Shown here one piece after another: positions 56,099 through 64,000 of a stretch of 64,000 bases of DNA; the first letter of the stretch is position 1; every line of letters starts with the position of its first letter. Source of the DNA: Puccinellia tenuiflora (Eukaryota > Streptophyta > Magnoliopsida > Poales > Poaceae); contig QRDG01000134.1 in NCBI GenBank assembly GCA_012064385.1, positions 844,448-908,447 of the forward strand, written 5' to 3'. Under the pieces are notes generated by a model, which ran no database searches, was not told where the DNA came from, and was given only the letters and a program-made list of their open reading frames with translations. Made by a program: the position numbers and the translations under genes.

Positions 56099-57300
56099 AA
56101 TTGTGCCCACAACGGTACCCCCTAAATCAAGCGGACAAGTACTATTTTTTTCTTTTATGCATTCAGACAAATAGGTTATGAGCGAGGAGGAGGCGAACGT
56201 GGCGAGCATGGCTTGCTCCTGCCGGTACCAGAGAAGCACTACTCTGCTCGACTTGCTCCTGTCGGTACCATAGAAGCACTACTCTGCTCGATCTGCGTGC
56301 AACATGGCGAGGCAGAGGAGGCCGAGGAGCGGCTCTGCGCGCAGCTCGGCGAGGCGGAGGGTGAGTCCGTCGAGCTCGCGCGGGAACTTGCGGCCGCTCG
56401 CGACCACGCCAGCGGCATATAGCGGTCGGCCGATGGGTCCGGCGCGCAGCTCAGCGAGGCGGAGTGCGAGGCCGTTGAGCCACACGCGCGCGCGCCGCCT
56501 CCATCTCCATGCTCCAGGTCGTCTCCGAGCTCGACGTCCCGCTCACCGACGGCCGCCACACCTTCGGCATCCCCAGCCAGGTCGTCGTCTACGACGCCGC
56601 CGCGCTCGTCGACTCGGGAGGCGGCCAGCCAGCCAGAAGCTCGTGAGGACTTTGCGCTGGAGCCGCCGCTGTCCGCTCGCGCGCCGGGGGACGCTGGAGG
56701 GCTGCATCGGCACGGAGGAGCAGCACTGCGCCACGGCGAGCAGCCACCGCCTGTCACCGTCCACCTCCGCGACATCAACGCCCACGCCTAAGCACCTCCG
56801 CGCCGGCCAGCCCCTCCCGCGGCTGCCGCTACGAGTAGCAGCCGGTCACCACACCGGAGATCCATGAGGTCGCGGCCGAGGACCTCGGGCACCTCCGTGA
56901 CTGCGTCTGCCGCTCTGCCACGTCGCCGGGCAGCCAGGAGCTACGGCTGCGGGTGGGAGGATGTCTGGCCGGGCCCGTCCGAGGGGAGGGAGAAGAGAGC
57001 TCGAGGGAGTCGAGGCGGAGCCGGAGTAGAGCTCCTCCTGGCGGAGACGCATCGTACAAGCTTTCTTTGATTAAAGTAGTAGTGGCTGACTAGTGGGCCA
57101 GGTAGAGATTATTTGTTGTCGGACACTGTCCGGCACCGCGAAGAGATCCTCTAAAGTTGGGGCTCTGTTCATGGTGCCGTACAATTTTTTGAGCGGACAA
57201 ACCCTTTACGACCCTCAGTGTGGTCTGTTTTTACGTCCGGTCCATAAAAGAGTTTTAGGGGCGCTATTCCGACCCCGGTGGAGATGCTCTTAATGTCCGT
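56099..57300. other. GC-rich region, no gene confirmed
   Basis: Long overlapping frames result from high GC. One plus-strand stretch (MLQVVSELDVPLTDGRHTFG, IPSQVVVYDAAALVDSGGG, about 56510-56625) looks protein-like, but I do not recognise it and it ends quickly. GGTGGAGATGCTCTTA near 57279 resembles the 3' end of a Tourist/Harbinger-type MITE. Confidence 0.4.
56212..56291. repeat. Two tandem 40-bp units
   Basis: 56212-56251 and 56252-56291 are near identical (two substitutions), beginning CTTGCTCCTG and ending CTCTGCTCGA. Confidence 0.95.
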
Positions 57301-57825
57301 GCGGTGGCACGCCACATCGCCATTATTGGCCCGGTCGGCTATTCCCATCCATCACGGTGGTCCACAAGCCCCGACCGGACCGATGGATTAATCGATCACC
57401 GGTGGAGATCACAAGCCGACGTGACGTGGCTCCGCGGTGGTCCTCGGATGGATCCCGTTTAAAGACGGCGATTTGTCTTGCGCGTTTTTAATTCAATTCC
57501 CGTTCCGTCGATGTGAGCGCGGGGGTTCCCATCCGCCGCAGCGGGCGGCTATTGTGAGCGCTCGGCTGTCTTTCGCATGGAAATGCCGACGGGGATCGGC
57601 CTAAAAAAGTGTCGCCGCGCGCGACAACGTTGTTACTCTTCTGCCTGGCTGCTGAGGCCATTTATTGTCGGCCGGGGGACGCATCCATCGATGGATGGAT
57701 CACAAGCCTAGCACAGCTTTGAATCACAAGCCGTGCGTATATGGTACACTACAGGCCGGTTCATATAGAGTAGAGTGGGTGCTGATTATACGATAATCTA
57801 ACGCTCTCATCTCATGCATGTGTCT

Positions 57826-58070
57826 GTCTGTACTTGGTGTACCATCGTCCATGCAGATAAGTTCTGTACAACCTAGTACTATACTACTAGTATGTGGCTA
57901 TGCCTATGCGTACGTAGCATGGACCATGTGCCAACAGGACCAGTTCGCCCAAGATCAGAGGCTGCAATTTAACACGGTCCGTACGTAGATTAGTCCGGCC
58001 TAGCTTTGATCTAGCATGGGTCCTGACAGATAATCGACGCTCCGCTGCATCTCTACATAGCTTTCAAGCG

Positions 58071-58106
<36 letters not shown>

Positions 58107-58250
58107 CTGTACTTGGTGTACCGCCGTCGTGCCTATGTGGGCATGCGTCTGTGACCTATATATGTGGTCTGGTCGCACGTAGCACGCCAACAGGACCAGT
58201 TAGCCCAAGACCTGACGCTGCAATTAACACCTTCTGTCCGTAAGATTTTA
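57826..58250. repeat. Diverged direct duplication, about 280 bp apart
   Basis: Copy 1 has CTGTACTTGGTGTACCATCG (about 57829) and GCCAACAGGACCAGTTCGCC (about 57931). Copy 2 has CTGTACTTGGTGTACCGCCG (about 58107) and GCCAACAGGACCAGTTAGCC (about 58187). The sequence between the landmarks is only partly alike. Confidence 0.8.
58074..58105 (+). repeat. (TG)16 microsatellite
   Basis: Uninterrupted TG repeat at the start of the second copy of the duplication above. Confidence 0.95.
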
Positions 58251-59255
58251 CTATATTTTATTAAAACGCCGGAATGCTTCGGCCATCCATCCTTGGGCGC
58301 TGGGAGTGAATACTTTTGCTACAAGTAGATGTATGAGGCCAGCAGGACACCGGAACGCAAAACTCGGGCGTACCAGGTCCGGGCTAGACGTGCAGAATTA
58401 TTAATCCTCCGAATAGTAGGAACAAAGAAATCAATGGTGCTGTCTGAGGACGACGACTACTGCCGCCGCTGCTGCCAAATTTGATGGCGCTGTCGCTACC
58501 ACGTACCGCTCCGACGACGACGAGGGCAGAGCAGAGCAGAGCAGAGCCCCGGTGTGTGCGCGTGTGTCGAAAGGAAAACGACCGAACGCAGCAGCTCGCA
58601 GTCACCGCGCCAGATGCCCCGATACATACGCATACATCCACCCCCATGCATGCATATACAATGTACACCGTACACGGACAGACGGCGTGCGAGGGGGACA
58701 CAATCTACAGCGACGTGCGTCCATGGATCGACATCATGATGTTCTACTCATGGCAGGAGGAAGTGCGCATTTAAAAACTCTTGAATTAGAAAAAACCTGT
58801 GTAGAGTAGCAGCGGTGTAGCTACAGCGGCTACGGGACATAGGAGGGCAAGCAAATAAATCGCCGAGAGGCAGGACTACAGCTACAGTACTAGCTAGGGA
58901 GTAGGGCTGCAGAGCTATAGCTGCGAAACTGAAACGGCCTAGGCCTAGGCCCAACTTTCTCCTCGCTTTTATCGGGCGTGGGTCAGTGCTGCCGTACGTT
59001 GGCAGGAAGCAGCCGCTGCCACGCCATGGCCTGGGGACCCGGGCGCTCCGGCCGGAAGGAAGCTAGCTAGCTTGTTCCGTTCTCTCCATGGATCACGAGC
59101 GCTCCCTTGGCTCTCTGGAGCTCTGCTGGCGGACTGTTGCTGCTGCCATAGTGTGTGTGCGTGTGATGGGGAGCACGGCACTGCGTCGTGGTAAATGTGC
59201 CGTGCTCAGTTCACGCCAACAACCTACACCTCTACAGTTGTACTAGTACTACTTA

Positions 59256-59374
59256 CTCCGTCCCAAAAAAGATGTCATACATTTGTCCAAATTCGAATAT
59301 ATCTAGACATGATTTAGTGTATAGATATATTCAAATTTGGACAAATCTGTGACATCTTTTTGGGACGGAGGGAG
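59256..59374. mobile_element. Stowaway MITE, 119 bp
   Basis: The ends CTCCGTCCCAAAAAAGATGT and ACATCTTTTTGGGACGGAGGG are inverted repeats. TA flanks both sides (59254-59255, 59375-59376). The interior TCTAGACATGATTTAGTGTA is typical. Confidence 0.9.
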
Positions 59375-59376
59375 TA

Positions 59377-62300
59377 GTTACTACTCGGTTCACTCCAGCA
59401 AAATCACATTGACACGCTGGGTTCATGGTCGTCTGGTCCACGCAATCACTGGCCAATCAGTGCTATATATCGTGTTGATCCTGGCTCCAACTGTGTTATC
59501 GGGCCCGCCGCGCAGCTGTTCAAAGCTACTGTGACTCAACAGTCAAAGAATGGGGCTTGTTGGCTTGTGACGAGAGGCTAGCCAAGCTACGGCGTTGTCT
59601 ACAGCTGCCGTAGCGTAGCGAGACACGGAGGGTGACAAGACGGGCCGGGGGAGAAGCCACTCTGCTTTTCCGGGAGTGATGAGGCCCACGCACGCAGGGG
59701 CAGAGACGTCATTTCAAACGAACAGGGGGCAGCGATGTCATTTTTGTGGTCGCTGTTGTTTGCCTGCGCAGTCCGCTCTCTGCTGCGTTCCCTTGTTTGC
59801 TTTCGAGTAAAGGACCCCGCGTCGCCTGCGCACCCCGTGGGCCCGTGTCCCCCGAGCTCTCTGCCCGCGGGGCTCGGCCCGGCCCGGGTTTCCCGGGTTC
59901 CATCTAGTCCTCGTGCGAGAGTGCAAAGCTGCTTCCCGCCGCAACGTGTGTGTGTGTGTGTGTGTTTGACCCGCGCTTTTCTGCGTGACGAGATGTGTGT
60001 CTTTGGCAAGCTCTTGCCGTTGAAATCCGCTTTGAGTATTGACGCGACCCCTGTCGGACTGGCTAAGCTTTAGAAAAAGATCTCGTCACTTACTCGCATC
60101 GCACCGCTTATTATTGTCCAGCTTTGGCAAAGATCTTGAGATCACTTGCTCAGAGCTCCAAAAGCTGAACGTCAGCTTGTGTGTTATGATTTCTTTTCTC
60201 TTTTAAGAAATTATTAGACGGATTGAATGCTAAGCGGTCAAGTTATGTATGATCAGATCATCCATAGTTTACATTTATCGAGGCACGCAGACGAAAACAA
60301 TTTATGTCAATATTTGGGTCTTATGTCTGACCCTACTCGGTATTTTCACGCCCAACGCGACGATCCATTTGGTTCGCGGCGGAGGAGAAAGAGAGGGAGT
60401 GGGGCGGAAGGAGTCTGGTCTGATGACGGATAAAAGGAGCGCAGAAGAGCCGCACACGCCTGTCCGAGTGCGACGCAAACCTAGCCCAACTTTGAATCGA
60501 AAATAGGTCGTGACCAGAAAAACGAACACCAGTATGGGAGGCTTACCGCATGGATACAAAATGGGCCCTACCCGGTGGTGAGTACTACTACTACCACTAC
60601 CACGTAGACGCTTGCTAAAGAGATGTGATAAATGCCGAGACCACTGACCAAGTGGAAGTGAGCAAAGATGTACAGTATGCAACAAACCGTGAACATATGG
60701 CTAGTAGCCTAGTACGTAGTAGCTAGCCAGCACATAATTTTGGGCGCAGGTCAAAGCTCGAAAACGTGTTCACGACGACAAGACGTGGATGGCGTAGGCC
60801 ATTCTGTTCCCGTCATGGGCAGTTGGGCACGACGTTGACGCGAGCGGTCGTGTGCGGCCCTACCTACATCCATTGTATCAGGCGAGGCCACAGCTGGGCA
60901 GGGCAGGGTGCCATCCATCATCTATGGCCACTGTGGCGTTGCTCACCGCCCTCTTTTTTCTTTGATCGCGGATGCTTTGGCTCCACGTAAGCAGCGTCAA
61001 TCCTACTAGTATGTCCAACTAGGACCGGCCGGCCGGGGCGATGGCGACCGCCCGCCCGGCACGGAGGGAGGGAGGGAGGCAGAGCAGCCTTCTTCATGAT
61101 TCCCGTATGATTGATGCGTGCTCCCTCCGTTTTGCACCGCGTACCCAGCCCACGGGCGCGCCCTTCCCTCCTCCTGGGTGAACGAACGGGACGCGCATGC
61201 ATGCGTTGGTCTTTCACCACCACATGCAAGCTACTACAGTACTATGCATGCGGCCGATGAAAAAAATACGTGCGGTAGAAAATGAGGTTACATGTCATCT
61301 TTTCCGTAAATCGGGAATGGAGGATCCTACCATCTTTGCACAATTTCTCGCACCCCGAAATTAAGTAGTGGCCGTGCCTACATACCGCCTTAGAGAACAG
61401 GCACCGGAGTAGCACTCCCAAGAAAACCACACGTACGTGAGCAGGGCCTCGTGTCGTGTACGCGTGATCGAGGAAGAGATAGATAGAAAACCACCGTCTT
61501 TTACTAGTACGTACGAGTTACTCCAAGGATGCGCCGCGTACGAAACTTGCTGTCCGTCACATGGGAACAAGGTAAGTTTACTTTTGTTTTCCGATTTTAC
61601 GCGCGAGTTCTTTATGTCGCAAGCATGTTGTACCCGTGTTGAAAATCTTGGAAAATGTTGCGCCAGCATGCAGCGGAATCTCTCCCAACAAAAATGTATA
61701 CAAACGATGTGACAGGTGCGGGAGGTACCTCCTCCATCCCGCCAAAGCAAAGCCTGTCGGATAAATAGGTCACCAGAGAAAAGATAAGGAACCATGCTCG
61801 TGAATTGTGTTTGTGTACAGAGAATCCTTTTCCATTTGGACGGACCCGTTCTGGGTAGTGTAGACTCCGGAGTAGGAGTAGCCAGGAACCAGCTACTGCC
61901 CGGCCTCACGTGGTGGGGATTACCTTGCCGTCTGCATATATTGTCGCCGTCGATCTGCGCCGCCCCGTCCGACCGGGCCCTGGCCCTCGGGCTCGATCGA
62001 TCGCCGTCGGCCGGCGACTAAACCGAGCGAATCGAACGGGTGCACGTTGCTTTCGTTTTGTACTACGTACCGCTCGTCCGGCTCATGCGGTGCTCCATAA
62101 ACTGTGAAGTACTCCGCATGGATTAGCTACACATGTGCACTGGTGCTGGTGGCGCTCTGTTGATTTGGATCGTGACAGAACTGAAGAGCATGAAAGATAG
62201 AGACAAGTGCAAATATCCGAGCTACTGGGTGGACTTCAGTCATGTCCAATGCCTATACGCTTATCGCCAAGAGGGTGGCTCAGTGGAAACAGTCGATCCT

Positions 62301-64000
62301 ATCGGGCCTGGCCCGATGTTGGTTTAAGATTCGTGTCATGCAGGAACGCGGCCTAGATCATGCTACCAAACGTCTCGTTTTTGCATTCGTTGAGAAGTAC
62401 GCGGGCTACCAAACGCGTACCAGGTAGAGCTAGCGACATTGCTTTATGCATGGAACAGTTTGCACCGGCTTCATGGGATTCCTCTTTTTGGTCCCGCTTC
62501 GAGTTAAAGGTTTCTCTTTCAGGGGCAACCGAAGAAAGGGTGGAGGATCATGAGGATATATATGCTCGTGGCAAACAACATAAACGCAAATCTGGAGGCT
62601 TTGTGGTTTTGTGAGCTGCACCGTCCAATGATGTTATCATGGGAGCTCCACAGACAGAAAATCTTAAAAGCATCAGGATCGGTATACCGACGTTCGTGAA
62701 TTTTGACTCCACGTACGCAAATATCTGCAATATGGGTGAATGCCCGACGTAATGATTTTGATCCCCGGTTTGGCAAAAGGCTGAGCGTCCTGTCATCTTA
62801 GCTTTAGCAATCAAATGCGGCGCACCTAAATTCAGGATAAAATTAGGCCACCTTTCATTTGTAGTATGACTAGCTAGTAGTAGTACAGTACCAAAGCAAA
62901 TAGGAGGCACCATCGAGAAAGTAGACACAAGGCTAGTTCGCTGTGACCCACCTCAGTAACGGTTCGCTGGCATTATTGCTACTGTTACTATCTGTACATG
63001 TATGGTGCCGAGCGACACAAGCTTTATATGGTTAGACAATGCAAGATGTGCAAAATACGGTTGACCTACTAGTACTTGTTTCCTCAACATCCATGCATGA
63101 TCCATGTGTCCAGACTCCGATGCATTTCCCGGATATAGCGGATACGCGAACCACTCCACGCACGTACGGTCTAGCTAGACTAGCCATATATAGCCAGCAC
63201 GGAGAGTGGTCTACGGGTCTAGACATAAGCTTCTGATCGACTTCTACCTCCTGTCACCGGCTCACCACACAACTAAACAATCACCTGCTGCATTATGCAA
63301 GCGGCCGCTGCGTTTTCACAGGGCACGGAGCTGACCAGTCGGTGCGTGTGTGTGGCAGCGGCAGGGCATGGCGGATACAAATGTGCAATCACGCAGCAGC
63401 TGCATTGCCCTGGAGTGGACCACGCTAAGCCAAAGCTAGGCTAGGCTGGTCTTTGCAAGTTGCAGCCAGAGCCAGGACGCGATCACCAACCTGGCCTTCT
63501 GCGCGAACCGGAAAGAGGTCGCAGGACTTTTCCCGAAGAAGACGGGGGATGCATTGCTGACCGTGGGATTCGACGGAGGTTGTCCTGACGGAGGTTATCT
63601 GTAACAAGGAGGTTGTAGTAGAAGTTTCTTTTAACCCGTTCCTGAAACAGAAAATCTTCGAAACTAACTAGCTTGTCCTGACACCTTCCGTTCGGTCCAA
63701 ATCTTGTCCAGCATCGCTGACCGGACCTCCAACTTTGAGGGCCTCATCGCGCGGGTCGAACGCAACAAGCTCCGGTGACAAAATTATAAGTTTAGGCATA
63801 CCTAACACCTGTAAAAAAAATTCAATCACGTTAGCGTTCCGACGGATTCACAACATTGACAAAACTTACTGACCAATAATTTATATTTTTTTAGTTGGTG
63901 ACCAATGATTTCATAATTTACAACTTCATGGACGGCTAGCCTTGTACTCTTTATTTTTTTCAAGCATCAAGCCAGCGCCCGATCTTCAGCCCTACTCGCT
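59377..64000. other. No gene recognised
   Basis: About 4.6 kb of mixed composition with GC-rich patches (59800-59900, 61020-61200), a short (GT) run at about 59946-59965 and CATGCATG-type words. Open frames are short, overlap on both strands and show no known motif. It could hold distal promoter sequence of a gene beyond the edge, but nothing shows this. Confidence 0.5.

Larger units (their letters stand above)
57301..59253. other. No gene recognised
   Basis: Holds a diverged direct duplication and a TG microsatellite (listed separately). Otherwise mixed composition with no conserved frame. Confidence 0.45.

Noticed and set aside
56239..56867. Long overlapping frames on both strands
   Set aside because: Typical of GC-rich DNA; no splice-consistent or family-supported protein could be built.
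1..64000. CRISPR arrays, bacterial operons, ribosomal or transfer RNA genes
   Set aside because: The DNA is plant nuclear; no cloverleaf with a T-loop GGTTCGA motif and no rRNA-like stretch was found on reading.
60227..64000. Short frames such as those at 60302-60685 and 61361-61909
   Set aside because: No known motif, overlapping on both strands and without splice-consistent extension.

Overview
This is eukaryotic nuclear DNA from a grass, most likely a Triticeae or closely related Pooideae genome. The evidence is the density of nested transposons, TA-flanked Stowaway MITEs with 'CTCCCTCCGT' ends, TGATAC-starting Gypsy LTRs of the kind common in wheat and barley, and monocot-type GC-rich first exons. 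Species assignment is inference. One 262-base run of N (18640-18901) marks an assembly gap.

Layout. 1-6.0 kb: the last codons of a plus-strand gene at the very edge, two exons of a minus-strand NAC gene (VND/SMB type), then gene-free DNA. 6.1-8.4 kb: a PIF/Harbinger transposon with an open transposase frame and a 112-bp perfect palindrome at its right end. 10.6-15.8 kb: a complete Copia retrotransposon (minus strand, AGCGG target duplication) whose polyprotein is broken by two small indels. 15.8-20.8 kb: a nest of an older Copia, a decayed Gypsy, a LINE remnant and the gap. 20.9-22.3 and 23.1-23.9 kb: two non-autonomous DNA transposons with recognisable target duplications.

24.3-28.3 kb holds the best gene of the window: a complete seven-exon Yellow Stripe-Like metal-nicotianamine transporter, closest to YSL6 (679 aa, all splice phases consistent). 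30.2-36.1 kb is a non-autonomous LTR element with AAAAG target duplications and several tandem-repeat families. Two degraded YSL pieces (36.5 and 42.0 kb) flank a seven-exon DUF3615-type gene (38.0-40.2 kb). That gene carries one extra base in an A7 run. The two pieces look like the ends of an old tandem YSL copy. 43.0-45.5 kb is a 2.46-kb solo LTR with GAGGT target duplication. 48.0-49.0 kb carries degraded fragments of an acid phosphatase and an ATG1-like kinase. About 49-56.1 kb is a LINE with an intact ORF1 and a heavily broken ORF2. The last 8 kb have only MITEs, microsatellites and duplications that I can support.

Functionally, only YSL6 (internal-membrane metal-nicotianamine transport), possibly the NAC gene (secondary wall or root-cap transcription) and possibly the DUF3615 gene are host genes. 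Everything else recognisable is transposon-derived or pseudogenic.
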